Shown here: one piece after another, positions 1 through 11,718 of the stretch
How positions within the stretch are numbered: position 1 is the first letter of the stretch
How the letters are laid out: each line of letters opens with the position of its first letter
Assembly (NCBI GenBank): GCA_027924645.1
Contig: BSBN01000252.1
Coordinates: 1,178,001-1,242,000 of the forward strand
Length of the DNA: 64,000 nt
Origin: Cunninghamia lanceolata
Taxonomy: Eukaryota > Streptophyta > Pinopsida > Cupressales > Cupressaceae
Reading direction: 5' to 3'
The notes under the pieces: generated by a model
What the model was told of the DNA's origin: nothing
Databases searched by the model: none
Seen by the model: only the letters and a program-made list of their open reading frames with translations
Program-made: the position numbers and the translations under genes

Positions 1-1070
1 GTGTTGGGACCTTCCACCTCAACACTTTGCACCCAAGATCCATTTTCTGATATAACTTCTATCTTTTTGGGAATTTCTTTTGCCAAGTTTAGTTTAACAC
101 AAATATGAGCGTAAATGCCAAACTCACATTTGGTTGTTGGATCATCCATTGAGATGAAGGAGCCCAGAGAATTCTCAATCTCCTTCAAAATCCCTTTAGA
201 CCAATATTCAGATGGAAGGTTATATAGTCTAACCCAAATTGGAGTGATCACTACTTTGTGACTCAAAGGGTCAAAATTCAACTCCCAGTCTTTGATATAC
301 AACTGTACTCCTTCAATAATCTAGGGGCCTCTACTCGAAATTTCCTCCTTCTCTTTAGAGTCACAAATAATTAAAAGAGAATCCTTTGGGTAGATTTCTA
401 ATGAAGACTAAATGTCCCCAATTTACTTTACACCAATTGCAAATCTTATCCCAAGCAGGTCATAGATTTGCCCATTTGATAAATAAATCTTTATCTCTTA
501 GGATATTGATTGAGGCTTCAGGGGCTTGAGTGTTTAGAATCTTTATGCTCAACAGCTTATCTCTCAACCCTAGGGGAGTTTTATTAGCTCCTATAACGAA
601 GCTTGGAATTGGGTCAAGGCTTTCAATCTTGTTCACAGCAACATTTGCATCCCTTCTTTAATCCTCCACTCCAAGGTCTTTCCTCCTCTCCCATTCCTTT
701 GTGAAGACGATGCCTTCTGACCCTAAACTCTATTATCCCATCGACTCTAATTTCTTTGTTTTGAGGAATTCTTCTCATGTGACACTTTGAAATTAGGGTT
801 TCCATACCACCCATGCTCTAGATTGTTGTTTTTTTCCCTCTGGGGCCCTTTCTTCGTGATCCCTCTGGATATCTCTAAAAGCCCTAGTTTTAAGGTTTTC
901 CAGTGATTTTCTTTTTTGCTGAGGCACTCTCCTATCCTTCTAAAAATAACATCATTCCTTGGCCATGAAGAGGGAAGATTTTTTAAAATTTTGCTCCCTA
1001 AAGGGAAATGTGTACAAATTTCGGTTGCGAGCCATTTTATAATTTTATGTTTTACAAACTTAAGATGCAA
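1..1070 (-). pseudogene. LINE (L1-type) ORF1 fragment with DUF4283 domain, copy A
   Basis: Reading the minus strand toward position 1 gives a recognisable DUF4283 core, the RNA-binding region of plant L1-type LINE ORF1 proteins. At about 305-150 it reads as WELNFDP, then TPIWVRLYNLP, then EYWSKGILKEIENSLG, followed by a stretch ending GSWVQSVEVEG at the window edge. Upstream, about 620-460, a different frame reads SLDPIPSFVIGANKTPLG and LSIKILNTQAPE, which looks like the region before the domain, so at least one frameshift separates the two. In-frame stops occur, for example TAG where the DUF4283 context suggests Trp or Gln (about 320-323). A minus-strand open stretch at 747-1070 is probably N-terminal sequence in the DUF4283 frame. 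The protein would have bound LINE RNA for retrotransposition. It is truncated by the window edge and dead. The domain call is strong; exact ends are uncertain. Confidence 0.75.
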
Positions 1071-1794
1071 ACTATTTAACTAAAAATATTTTTAAAATAA
1101 ATTATTTGAAATTTGACTGGCTAATATGTTTTATCTCTTATTGTAACCTTCACATAAATAGAGAAGAAAAATATTTATTATTATAGTACCTATATCTTAT
1201 CTTTCAAGTACCTTGGTGGACTTTGTATCAATATAAATTTTTTAAAAATACCTCCATGGATAGTAATGGCGGTACATGTTGTCTTCAATATTCCAAGAAA
1301 AAATTTACATGTATGTAAAGTGCATTTGAACATATTATAGACATTCATCAAAGCATAACATAACATATTAATATAAATATTAAAATTAAATTATTGATTA
1401 TTGATTATAGTTATTAATATAAATATAATTATATAAATTAAAATAAAATTAATTTCTTAAAATATAAATAGACATCTATATACAAAAGTCTAGTCTTGGG
1501 TTATTTATTTACTTTAAAACTATTTAAAAATTATTTTATATTTAATTTATTTACTTAAGAGTTATTTTATTTTACTTTAGAACTATTTAATAATTGTTTT
1601 ATTTTTATTTTGTTAAGAGTTATATTATTTTTTTATCTTTAAAATGTGATCATAGGGGGTCACTCCCATGAAACTAAAAATGAAAATCCAAATGAACATA
1701 TTTTGGGCACCTCCAAAGGAGGAACCAACCCATAGCATCAAACCCTAGAGCAGGGGTGCATTCATGAGATTCTTACAATTCAAGACTAGTCATC
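1071..1794. other. AT-rich spacer, no feature seen
   Basis: Very AT-rich sequence with TTTAATTTATTTACTT-like runs near 1490-1640. No coding motif or clear repeat structure was seen. The last ~120 bases may belong to the LINE whose ORF1 ends near 1795, because ORF2 would follow there, but I could not recognise ORF2 motifs. Confidence 0.4.
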
Positions 1795-3345
1795 AACAAT
1801 ATGATTTTGTTTGGAGGTTTAATGTTATCTTTTGAATGAGTATGAAGGTGCATATTGTGTCAAATATCATTACCTTTGTGGGGAACTTTATTTTTCTTTT
1901 GTACCACTTTCCAATCTGTGTCGCTTCCTTCATCGATGTGATTCTCTGGAGAAGGATGGGGAAGCTAAGATTTTCTAGTAATTGTAGTGGAATTCCCACA
2001 CCTATTGATGGGGAGCTATTGGCCATTCTTAGGTACAGATGGTGGTTGTCCCCTGGCTTGAGAAGAGTGCTATTGATTTTGATGCTTAAGTGGCATCTCC
2101 TGTGCTCCTCCTACACTCTCAATGGTGTAATTATGAGGAGAAACATCTTTCCACCTTGTGGTAGGGTGCTCTGATTTTACTTTGGGGTTGGGAAAATTTG
2201 CTACAATGTGACCAATTTTGTAATAGCTTCTACAACGAAATGGTAAGCCTTCATAGTCCAAAGGTTGGGTCCAGCTACAACCATGGACTTTTAAAATAAT
2301 TTATGCAGGAAGTTCTTTTGAAGTATCTAGATCCACCAAAATACAGGCGAAGGTTGTATGTATGAAGTCAAATGAATCATTATTTGTTTCTAGGAAGTTG
2401 TCAAGAGAATCACCAATTGATTGGAAGCATGAACCAATATAGAAGTGAAGTGGTAGGCTCAAAAGACGAACCCAAATAGGCATAACATCAAAGGATTCTA
2501 TAGATGGATAGAATGAAGGATGCCAGGGTTTTAGCATTAGCAAATGTTGCCCCCATACCCAAAGTGAGTGGAAAATATTATTTCATTCCTTAACACTGTC
2601 AAAAACCACCTTGAAAAAGCCACTTGTGTAGGGATAGATTTCAAGATTTTCTTTTAAGACAAGCTACTAGGCCTTAGAGATCCACTGATGTAGATCTGGG
2701 AGGCTGGGCCAAAAGCGATTGAACCTGTCGATCAATTCATTCTCTGCAAAGTACTCTTCATTTTCCACTATTTCTTTTTCAACTTCGTTGGTTAACAGTA
2801 TTTCTAGGGGCTTACCAAAGCATTGAATGGGTTTGCCTAAATCAAAACGCTCCCTAATTTTTGCTTGGGATTTTCTCCTAGTTGTGGTCGTACCAGCTTG
2901 TAGATCTGGTCTTGCATGGGCAATTGGAGCCTTGACATCATAAATAACCCCCATCACTCCACAGACCACAGAGCTACCAACCGTACAAGTGACAGAGGCA
3001 GGGGAGGAAACATTATTTGGGCTCCAAATCTTTGGGGAACTCAGGTGCTCAGGAGATCCATTGACATTTTCCACCTTAGAGAGGTAGGCACTTTCATTTC
3101 AAGCCTTGGTGATAGCCATATGAGTCCATGAAAAGCCATCCCTTGAAACTCCCCCCAGGTATGGCTTTGTCGAGGCCAAAGTCTCTGCCCCTGCATCGAT
3201 GTGACCTCCATTAAGGACAATCTGTGTCCCAGACTCCAGTGCAGGCCACGAAATAGTAGAAGATGGACCCTTAATTTCCTGGGGAGGATGTCACCGGGGG
3301 CCATGTGTAGAGTTTCCTTCAATGCATGCCGAGCAGTTTGAAACC
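1795..3345 (-). pseudogene. LINE (L1-type) ORF1, copy B: near full-length but with stops
   Basis: One minus-strand frame runs from about 3345 to 1795 with in-frame stops and no obvious frameshift. N-terminal text (SRDGFSWTHMAITKA, then NVNGSPEHLSSPKIW) leads into DUF4283: FNRFWPSLPDLHQWISKA, a TAG where Trp is expected, then YPYTSGFFKVVFDS, HLLMLKPWHPSFYPS and MPIWVRLLSLPLHFYIG (2301-2640). A zinc-knuckle remnant follows at 2180-2235, LPFRCRSYYKIGHIVAN. The second and fourth metal-binding Cys of the CX2CX4HX4C knuckle are replaced by Tyr and Phe. The C-terminus is basic and Lys-rich (DTDWKVVQKKNKVPHKGND, about 1880). This is the nucleic-acid-binding ORF1 protein of a plant L1 LINE. It is non-functional: stops at about 2664, 2310 and 2070, and a destroyed knuckle. 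It lies on the same strand as copy A. Confidence 0.8.
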
Positions 3346-3779
3346 CTAGTTTTAGTAAATTTCAACAATTAGCTTGTAGCTCTCAAGTCTGTTAAGAGTT
3401 ATGTATTACTAGTAAAAGAACCAAAGGTGCTATCAAATGGCCTAAAGGCACAAATATTTATAGGCCTATCACCAAATAATATATATTTATATTTGATATG
3501 CACATTGTAATTGTTGTTTGTATGTTTTATCCATTTTGGTATTGTATAGTGTAACTAATCTTTATAATGTATTATCATTATTTGATTAGTTGATCATTCT
3601 AATTCTAAACCATAATTTTAAAAGGATGGAAAAAATACTTGCAATTCAACTCTCTTATTAAAATGATACCTTTTTAGAGTATGCCTTAGAAACATGTGTT
3701 TGATGAATGTTGTAATTTTTTTTACATGAACTCTACAATGTAGATTTATGATACCATTCTTGCATCCTACATAATTTAA
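3346..3779. other. Spacer between LINE remnant and telomere-like array
   Basis: AT-rich sequence without recognisable coding or repeat structure. It passes at about 3780 into CCCTAA-type repeats. Confidence 0.35.
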
Positions 3780-4118
3780 GATATCCTAATTCTAACCCTA
3801 ACCATAATTTTTAACCTTATTTCTTACCCTAACCTTAACCCTAAGCCTAATTCTAACCCTAAGCCTAACTTTAACCTTAAGCCCAACTTTAACCCTAACC
3901 TAACCCTAACCCTAACCCTAACCTTAACCCTAAGACTAATTCTAACCCTAAACCTAACCCTAATTATTCTGACCCTAGTGCTAACCATAATTCTAATCCT
4001 AATCCTAACTATAAATCTAACCCTAACCCTATTTATAATTTTAAACCTAAACCTAACCCTAATTCTAACCCTAACATTGATTCTAATCCTAACCCTAACC
4101 CTAACAATAATCTAAATG
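3780..4118. repeat. Interstitial telomere-like array, C-strand CCCTAA type
   Basis: Degenerate tandem repeats based on CCCTAA, with variants such as CCTTAA, TTCTAA and CCCTAAG. The cleanest stretch is 3893-3930. The unit is mostly six bases; the canonical plant telomere unit CCCTAAA appears only sporadically. Degeneracy and internal position indicate an old interstitial telomere-like sequence rather than a chromosome end. Confidence 0.85.
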
Positions 4119-4159
4119 AATGTGTGAATGAATGTTGGCATTCACTCTATGTACATGCA

Positions 4160-4210
<51 letters not shown>

Positions 4211-4836
4211 AGTTATTTTTGGCATTCACTTTGTTTGAAGTGCATGTGTGTGTTTGAACTAACTTTGACATTCATTGTGTGTGCATGGATTTGAATGTTA
4301 ACTTTTGCATTCATTGTGTGTATGAATGAATGTTGGCATTCACTCTATGTGCATGCACATGTGTGTGTGTTTGAAAAGTTAATTTTGACACACTTTGTCT
4401 AAAGTGGATGTGTGTGTGTGAAAATTTAATTTTGGCATTCACTTTTCTTGAAGTACATGTGTGTGTGTGTGTGAACCCTAACCCTAACAAAAATACTCTG
4501 ATGTTCACTTTATGTGAAGGATGTGTACAAAAATACTTTCAAACTTCAATGATTTTCACTTTATACATGTTTGAACTTTCTCTTTCACTGTGTGTGTGTG
4601 GTTTTAAAAGTTAACTTTGGCATTCACTGTGTGTAAATTAATGTTGGCATTCATTCTATGTGCATACACATGTGTGTGTGTGTGCGCGCATGTGAAAAGT
4701 TAATTTTGGCATTCACTTTGTTTGAAGTGCATGTGCGTGTGTGTGTGTGAAAAGTAAATTTTGGCATTTGACACTTTGTTTAAAGTGCATGTGTCTGTGT
4801 GTGGGAAAAGTAAATTTTGACATTCACTTTGTTTGA

Positions 4837-4867
<31 letters not shown>

Positions 4868-5096
4868 AGTAAATTTTAGCATTCACTTTGTTTGAAGTGC
4901 ATCTGTGTGTGTGTTTGAACCCTAAGCCTAACAAAAATACTTTCATGTTCACTTTGGGTGAAGTATATGCACAAAAATATTTCCCTTTGTGTGTTTGAAC
5001 TAACTTTGGCTTTTAGTGTGTGTCCATGGTTTTGAAAGTTAACTTTAGCATTCACTGTGTTTGTGAATGAATGTTGGCATTCACTCTATGTGCATG

Positions 5097-5155
<59 letters not shown>

Positions 5156-5412
5156 AGTTAATTTTGGCATTTACTTTATCTAAAGTGGGTGCATGTGTGT
5201 GTGTGGGGTTGTGTGTTTGAAACTTAACCCTATGAAAAATACTTTGATGTTTGTTTTGTGTGAGGTATATGTATAAAAATACTTTCAAACTTCAATAATG
5301 TTCACTTTGTGTGTTTGAATGAACTTTGGCTTTCATTGTGTGTGCATGGCTTTGAAAGTTAACTCTGGCATTCACTATGTGTGTGAATGAATTTTGAAAT
5401 TCATTCTATTCT
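4119..5412. repeat. TG microsatellite / higher-order minisatellite block
   Basis: Runs of (TG)n, longest at 4164-4206 and 5100-5152, alternate with a recurring ~40-bp module, AAAAGTTAATTTTGGCATTC followed by ACTTTGTTTGAAGTGCATG. A second module, GAATGAATGTTGGCATTCAC, recurs near 4126, 4323, 4637, 5066 and 5386. A third, AACCCTAACAAAAATACT-like, recurs near 4473, 4917 and 5222. These modules reappear in the same order, so this is a higher-order repeat with a period of a few hundred bases. The third module carries telomere-like bases, which ties this block to the flanking arrays. Confidence 0.85.
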
Positions 5413-5504
5413 ACATATATGTAGTAAATCGATTAAAAAATAGACACCTCAAGAAGAATATCTCTCGACATATCTTACATATATATTTTTAAATATAAAT
5501 GTGC

Positions 5505-5870
5505 TAGTTTAACTCTAACCCTAGTTCTAATTCTAATATTTTTAGTTATATAATTACCCTAATTATAACCAAACCCATAACCCTAATTCTATCTCTAAAC
5601 CTAACCCTAACCCCAATTCTATCACTAATCCTGATTCTGACCCTAACACTAACCCTAATCATAATCCTAATTCTAACCCTAACCCTAACCCTTATTCTAA
5701 CGCTAATCATAACTAAAATTATAACCGTTACCCTAATTATATTTGTAACCCTAATTTTGACCTTGATCACAAGTCTATCCCTAACCCTAATTCTAACTCT
5801 AACCAGCTAACAATTTTTTTTGTTATAAATATTTTCCCTAATTGTACCATAATTCTAATTGTAACCCTAA
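5505..5870. repeat. Second telomere-like array
   Basis: Degenerate CCCTAA-like repeats, largely in a 12-base alternation of AACCCT and AATTCT. They resemble the 3780-4118 array but are more diverged. Confidence 0.8.
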
Positions 5871-6330
5871 TTATCTCTCTCTTCCTCTTTCTCTCCTATC
5901 TATATCTCTATCTTTTTCTCTCTTTATATCTTTAACGCTTTCTCCCTCCCTCCCTATCTCTTTCTCTCTTTGTCTTTGTCTTTGTCAAGCTCTCTTCATA
6001 ATTCTATCCATAACCCCAATCGTAATTCTAATTGTAACCATAATGATTTTTTAATAAATATTTGCCCTAATTGTAACCCTAACTATAATTGTATCCCTAA
6101 CCCTTTAATTCTATCACTAATCGTAATTCTATCCCTAATTTTAATTATAACCCTAATTTTAACCTTAATGTTTTTTTGGTTATATATATTTGCACTAATT
6201 ATCTCTCTCTGCCTCTTTCTCTCTTATCTATATCTCTATCTTTTGCTCTCTCTATATCTCTCTTTGTCTCCCTCTGTCTTTTTGTCTTTAGATATTAGTC
6301 ACTACACAACACTTATTTTATATAAAATTC
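5871..6330. repeat. Duplicated CT-rich blocks with telomere-like sequence between
   Basis: Pyrimidine-rich block at 5870-5990 (ATTATCTCTCTCT, then CTATCTATATCTCTATCTTT) is repeated at 6197-6300. Between them, 6000-6170 is degenerate CCCTAA-like repeat. The larger unit, telomere-like plus CT-rich, is about 330 bp and present twice. Confidence 0.7.
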
Positions 6331-7807
6331 TATAGTTGATGCAATTATGTGTGTTGATTTTTTTCAAAAATTAATTATTACATTTATTGTCTGTAGGCAT
6401 AAAAAATTATTACTTTCATTCCAAAGTAATTAAATTTTTAATTTTTTTATGATTACATTTGTCATGGGCTATTCTTAAACAACATTACTTTCAATATTTA
6501 TAGGTAAATTTTAACTATTAAAAATCTAAATAAGCCCTTCCCTATGAATCATAACCCTAATTCTATCATCTCCAAAACTCTGTGATTATTTCAACACATG
6601 AGGCATTTTGTTAAACACTTCATATACAACCAAATGATCTAAGCTATATTTCAATTTATACTCATATTAATTCATTATTCCACTGCTCATGTCTAGTAAA
6701 TTTCATCTTCATGTATCTTTCCTTCTCATGAACATTTACATGCTAGCTTGGAAACATTACAAAATCACTTCTATTAATGCACCATTTGTAACAAGTTATT
6801 GTTGCATTTTTGTTCATCCATTTTGAGCTAGATAATCATATTACACTGCCCCCTAATGCTAAAATATTTTGCAAATTTTAATGGAAAACTTTGTTCAGAT
6901 AAAACACCTCCATTTTTACCAAAATTCCTAGACTTCATTTCAATGATAATATAACCATTATATGTGGCACCTCCTCCTTAAAATTTACTTGCAGACTTCA
7001 TGAAATTGTTGTTGCATATTTACCAATTTTTACATGCCTCACACAATAATAAAAGACAAAGAATAACCAACAAATATGTGGTGGCCAAGTTTATTGTACC
7101 ACTTCCACTATAAATCATGAGATTAAAGATATATCAAATGCCTCCTCTGATTAACTTGTTATTGTATATGGTGCCCCCCTCATTCTTCATTTGTTGCAAT
7201 TTAATTTCTGCTAAATAATCACTTCAGCTCCAAACTCCATGCCATACACTTCCCACATCATGGCATTTGAAGAAGAAGACAATATAAGGTTCTTGTTTTT
7301 AGCAAATAATTTAAGTGTATAACTTTGTTCAAATGCCCCCCTTTGCAAATAATAGAAGGCAGAGAATAAAATGTAATTTGCATTAAGACTTCAATATTGA
7401 GCTAAGTTTTGTGTTGTCCCACCACAAATTCAATGCAACAACACAATGCCTTAGGAAAATGCAAATATTAAAAATCCATTAAGACATTAAAAACCAAAAT
7501 TTGTGCCAATATTGATATTGTGTTGTTTTAATTCCTCGCCCTCAAACTTGGTGCATTGGCACAAGAGATTAAATAATAAGACTTTTATTTACCTCCTCTC
7601 GTAGCTTTTAAGGAACAAAAATTATAAAAAATCCCCTGCATTGAGTCTCATAAATTCTTCCTCCTAAATTCCCCTGATAGGGTTGCCGTGTGAGCTGCTT
7701 TTCTCTTCTTCTTCTTTTTCTCAGTGGGCTGCAGTAAAAATCTGCCACAAGGAAGCCACCATAGAACAAGTGCTAAAAATAGGAGATTCACCATAGAGAG
7801 AACATAG
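6331..7807. other. AT-rich spacer, no gene seen
   Basis: Low-GC sequence with short open frames only and no recognisable domain. Confidence 0.35.
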
Positions 7808-8165
7808 AGTTGTTCACAATGCATTGGTGTGATCTATAATCAGACCCACCAATTGCAAGAATCGCTTATATGTGTCTTCTAAAAAATGGATTATCATTAG
7901 TAAATATACAAAGATTAAAAAATAAATTAGCATTTCCAAGTGTTGAGTGCTCCTTATCTCGAGAAACTAATTTTTGAAGCAGTTATTTTGTAGCAAAATT
8001 GATTGGCAACTGTGAAAGGAAATGAGCATGCAAGTAGTCACAATGGAATTGGTGTAACACATAATTAGACTTGCCGATGGAAAGAATAGCTTATATGCGT
8101 TTTCTAAAATATAGAATAAAATTAGCAAATATACAAGGATTAAAAAATCAATTAGCATTCCAATT
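7808..8165. repeat. Imperfect tandem duplication, ~125 bp units
   Basis: 7812-7937 and 8034-8157 align over their length (for example TCACAATG..ATTGGTGT, then GCTTATATG, then AAATATACAA, then AAATTAGCATT). Offset is about 221 bp, with unrelated sequence between. The copies have diverged. Confidence 0.65.
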
Positions 8166-8991
8166 TTAATACTATCTTAAATTTTAAGATAAAATTCATA
8201 TGATGAATGTTTCTCAGTTTAACAACCAAAGAAGACTGTTGTCAAGTGCAACCATTGCCTATCGCCTGAGACCCCCAACCATGGTTGTGTTTTGCATATC
8301 GAAGACTGCAATTGGGTGCAACTGTCACCTAGTCCATGGCACCCAATTTATCCAGCATGCTGAATGAACTTTTTTCCAAATTAATAATTAATTTGTTAAA
8401 TATAGTAGACAATGCTTTTAAATTCCAATTAATAATCAATTTAATAAAAAAATGTATGAGTATGATGCATGCTCTAACTGCTCGGCGTCCTCAACCAGGA
8501 TTAGTTGAAGACCCTCAACATAGGTGCATATTAACGAAGGCACCAACCTAATGACTATAAAAATGCTTGGCTGTCGGTGGGAATGGTGAAAATATTCTTG
8601 CAGGAAAATTAGAAAAAATAGGGATTCGGCGATGAAAATGGTGAAATGGAGAAATGGCTACACTAATTAGTACTAAACTAATTATTGTTTTCTTAATGCC
8701 ATATAAATAATGCAGATGCTAATATCATATCATTGATCTTTTAAATCTGCACCTTGAAATGTAAGAATGGAAAATTAACATACTCGTGCTAAATTAACCC
8801 TGACTCTGAGAGGTGGAACTAAATTGATAAATCAGAAACCGTATGATCTTTCTTTGAAAACCTTTTTATCTAAAGAATTAAGGGAATAGTTCTTCATGAT
8901 TAAAAAGAAATCAAGGAAGGAGGCAATGGAAACATCTTACATTGAAATAAATTTTGGCATATTAAAAAAACACACTAATGGGGTTTCAGTT
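8166..8991. other. Spacer, no gene seen
   Basis: AT-rich sequence. A short motif, GAAGACTG followed by GTGCAAC, occurs twice near 8230 and 8300. There is no recognisable coding sequence. Confidence 0.3.
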
Positions 8992-9049
8992 TTTCTGTGG
9001 TTAATGAAATTGCAGCAAACTTTCTGTGGTTAATGAAATTGTAGCAAAC
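8992..9049. repeat. 29-bp tandem duplication
   Basis: TTTCTGTGGTTAATGAAATT plus nine further bases occurs twice back to back (8992-9020, 9021-9049) with one difference (GCAGC versus GTAGC). Confidence 0.8.
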
Positions 9050-9151
9050 AGAATCTAGTTTTTGTGCTATAAAAACAAAGAACTGATGCAAATACCTTTT
9101 AAAAAGAACAAAGATTTTCTCCACGGCCTTGGATCGATTCCTCTAAAGGTA

Positions 9152-9352
9152 ATTCTTTTATTTTCTTTTCTCACTCCCCTTCAGCTCACCTCAAATCTTC
9201 AGATATGCTCGCCTATGTTATTTATTGCACAAGATCTCTTTAACGACCCGTGAAGATTCCTGATTCTTTTGTTTTCTGTTCGCACTCTCCTTCAACTCAC
9301 CTCAAATCTTGCAATTTTATATGCTCACCTAAGTTATTTTCTGCACAAGATC
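9152..9352. repeat. ~95-bp tandem duplication
   Basis: 9152-9235 and 9262-9352 share CTCACCTCAAATCTT, an ATATGCTC.CCTA segment and TGCACAAGATC in the same order. The copies are moderately diverged and contain no coding sequence. Confidence 0.65.
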
Positions 9353-9559
9353 CTGAACAAGAAAGGAACAAATGCTAAAGCAACGATTCTTATTTCTTGA
9401 TATTATTTTCTATCAATAATCTTGGTTCATATTTGTTATTTTTGGTTTTTTTGAGTATTATATTTTTTTGGATGAGGAAAACACGAAGGACTACCAAAAA
9501 TTATTTTTTTAGGACTACCAAATTTTTGACATTACAAGATGTGTGCACATATAGAATGG

Positions 9560-9960
9560 CTATCACCCAAATTACACTAATATATTAATATTAATATTAA
9601 ATTATTATTATAAAAAAATTTATTAAAAAATAATTATATTGTATATATATTATATTATATTTACATTATATTATAGTCAGTATAATATTATATAAATATA
9701 ATTTAATTAATACATTAATTGACTTAATTAAGTTAATCTAAAAACCAAAACATAATTAACTAACACACACACACAATAAAATAACTTTTAAATTAAATAA
9801 AAATGACTTTTCAAATAAAAATAAAGGAAATAATGTAAATAAAATAATATAAAATAAGCTAAGTTACAAATATTTCTTAACATTTTTTATATAGATGTAT
9901 TTAGATATATAAATACATTATTGAAATTATTACAATTACTATTCTCACTATAAACATTAC
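9560..9960. repeat. Extremely AT-rich low-complexity stretch
   Basis: Almost pure A/T with TATATTATATT-like runs and ATTAATATTAA-like short palindromes. No other feature. Confidence 0.6.
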
Positions 9961-10522
9961 AAAGAAAACACATTTTATTACAAAACAAATACTATTATTA
10001 TAGTATTTTAAAGGCAATTACTATGTCACGATGTGACACTTCTTTTTAAATTTAGAAACAAATGATGTTGTGAGATAGGACTTTAGAGGGAAGGTTTCTA
10101 AATCTCTAGTTTTCTTACAACATTTTTTAAGTTTAGTGTTTCATATAAAAATAAAAAATTGTATCGGGTCCATTAGTCCAAATTTAATCATCGCAATTTC
10201 TTCAAACCATCCAGCATGATGCCACATTTTCATCAACGCAAATTTTTTAAAATAGTTTTTGAGTGCTCTATCTATTTCCCTCTTTAAATAATTCACATGC
10301 CTCGTGCTCAACAATTTCCTCAACCTTCCCTCTTTGCTCTAGGGGATGTTGATTTCGAATTTCAAAGCTCACGTATAAGGGTGGGTAAATTCTTTAGGTT
10401 GAACCCTAGTTCATTTTTGGGAAATTTTCTTTCACAGAGTTCTCAAGTCTACAACTCGAGTATTTTTGTCACAAGTATAAACCATTACAAATCATTTTCT
10501 ACTTAATAAAAAATAAAAAAAA
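9961..10522. other. Spacer upstream of LINE insertion
   Basis: No recognisable feature. Short open frames on both strands have no domain character. Confidence 0.3.
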
Positions 10523-10580
10523 ACTAGTATAAAATTATTTAAATAACAGTGCCCTTTTATTCCATTCATCATTAGCATAC
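10523..10580. repeat. Left direct repeat flanking LINE tail (likely target-site duplication)
   Basis: AAAATTATTTAAATAA, then TTATTCCATTCATCA, closely matches 11719-11775. LINE-coding sequence begins immediately after it at 10585, and the second copy begins right after the LINE's (TTCA)n tail, as expected of an insertion duplication. At ~55 bp it is long for a LINE. Confidence 0.65.
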
Positions 10581-10584
10581 TAGC

Positions 10585-11649
10585 AAGACTAAGGTCATGA
10601 TTTTCTCGTTAAAAAGGAAGATTCAGCAGGTGAATTTCTTTTTTGAAGGTAACAAGTTAGAGATAGTGGAAGAGTACAAGTACTTGGGAATTGATTTTCA
10701 CAATAGACTCAACTGGGAGACTTGCAGAGTAAAGTGAATTCTGGGAGGGTGGAGAGCTTCTTTCCTACTGTAGAACAGATGTAGGACAACGAAACTTTAG
10801 GACTAGAAAACCAAGAAAACCCTCTTTGGTTTGTTGGTCACGCCTATGGTTCGATATGGGTGTGAAGTTTGGGGGTGCAACATGTCAAATTACAAGTGGA
10901 AACAATTAGAAAGAATCCAAAAACACCTTATCACCAGCAGTTTTAAAGTCAAATCAACGGTTCCCTACGAGATCCTTTTAGTTGAAGCAGGTACTTTTTT
11001 GTTGGAGGCATCAGCATTAATTAGGCTAATAAGCTGCTTAAAAAAGGTAGAGAATATGGATAAGTATCGCTGGCCCAAATTAGTGGTGGGGGAGATATTA
11101 AACTGTAGGAAGAAGACGTGGATGAAACAAAACAAGTGGATGTGCAAATGGGGCATTAGTTTGCAAGATTGTCCTAATAATAAAGAGGAAATAAAAAAGT
11201 TTGTTCTAGAAAAAGTCAGGACTGCCATGTGGACAAAGCTAATTGGTCGTAAAAAAGAGCATTATGTTAAAGAGTTCAATGCCACATGGGAACACAATGA
11301 AAAAGTTTATATGCAAGCTGATCTCAAAGGGAAGGCTAGGATTCTTGTTGCTCAGATTAGGACTGGGTCCCATCATCTTAGGTGTGAGACCAATAGGTGG
11401 ACGTCACCTAGGGAAGAGTGGGCAGAAAGAACTTGCATTTTTTGTAGCCAAGGAGTTGTTGAAACTGAAAGGCATTTCATCTCTGAATGAGAGGCGTATG
11501 CTGATATTCGGGATCAATATGGTGACAGCTGGAGTGGGCGCAGTCTTAGTGAGTTATTTAAGGAAGCTAGGTTACACAATACAACAAATTTACTGATCAA
11601 GATTCACAGCAGAAGGTCTGACTTGGAAAAAAAGTTAAAATTGGCGTGA
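10585..11649 (+). pseudogene. 5'-truncated LINE ORF2 C-terminal region (non-L1-type family)
   Basis: A single plus-strand frame runs from 10585 to TGA 11647-11649. It opens with the tail of a reverse transcriptase: KTKVMIF, then EEYKYLGIDFHNRLNW, the thumb-proximal motif typical of non-LTR reverse transcriptases. It continues as VTPMVRYGCEVWGC and ends with a C-terminal CX2C..HX4C finger, CIFCSQGVVETERHFISE, whose last Cys codon is TGA (11488-11490). After that stop the frame continues sensibly (AYADIRDQYGDSWSGR, then LFKEARLHNTTNLLIKIH). Several stops lie at 10735-10805. A (TTCA)n tail at 11707-11720 marks the 3' end. The intact protein would copy LINE RNA at a nicked target. The copy is 5'-truncated, as many LINE insertions are, and dead. 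A homologous copy lies inverted at 49.46-50.2 kb. The exact clade (RTE-, Jockey- or CR1-like) is not determined. Confidence 0.85.
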
Positions 11650-11718
11650 GGAGTCTTTTTTCTCGTCCCATAGGCTGCTGGCCTTGTGGACGTTGTAAAA
11701 TCTTTTATTCATTCATTC

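Noticed and set aside
4311..5288. His/Thr-rich open frames (THTHTH runs) on the minus strand
   Set aside because: They are translations of (TG)n microsatellite and show no other protein character.
4119..5412. CRISPR-like array
   Set aside because: Plant nuclear context; repeats are irregular in length and the intervals are themselves repetitive, not unique spacers.
5546..5770. Arg/Val/Ile repeat open frame (RVRVRVRIRI)
   Set aside because: Translation of the degenerate CCCTAA-like array, with no start or domain context.
3780..6330. True chromosome end
   Set aside because: Arrays are degenerate, interrupted, and flanked on both sides by ordinary repeat DNA.
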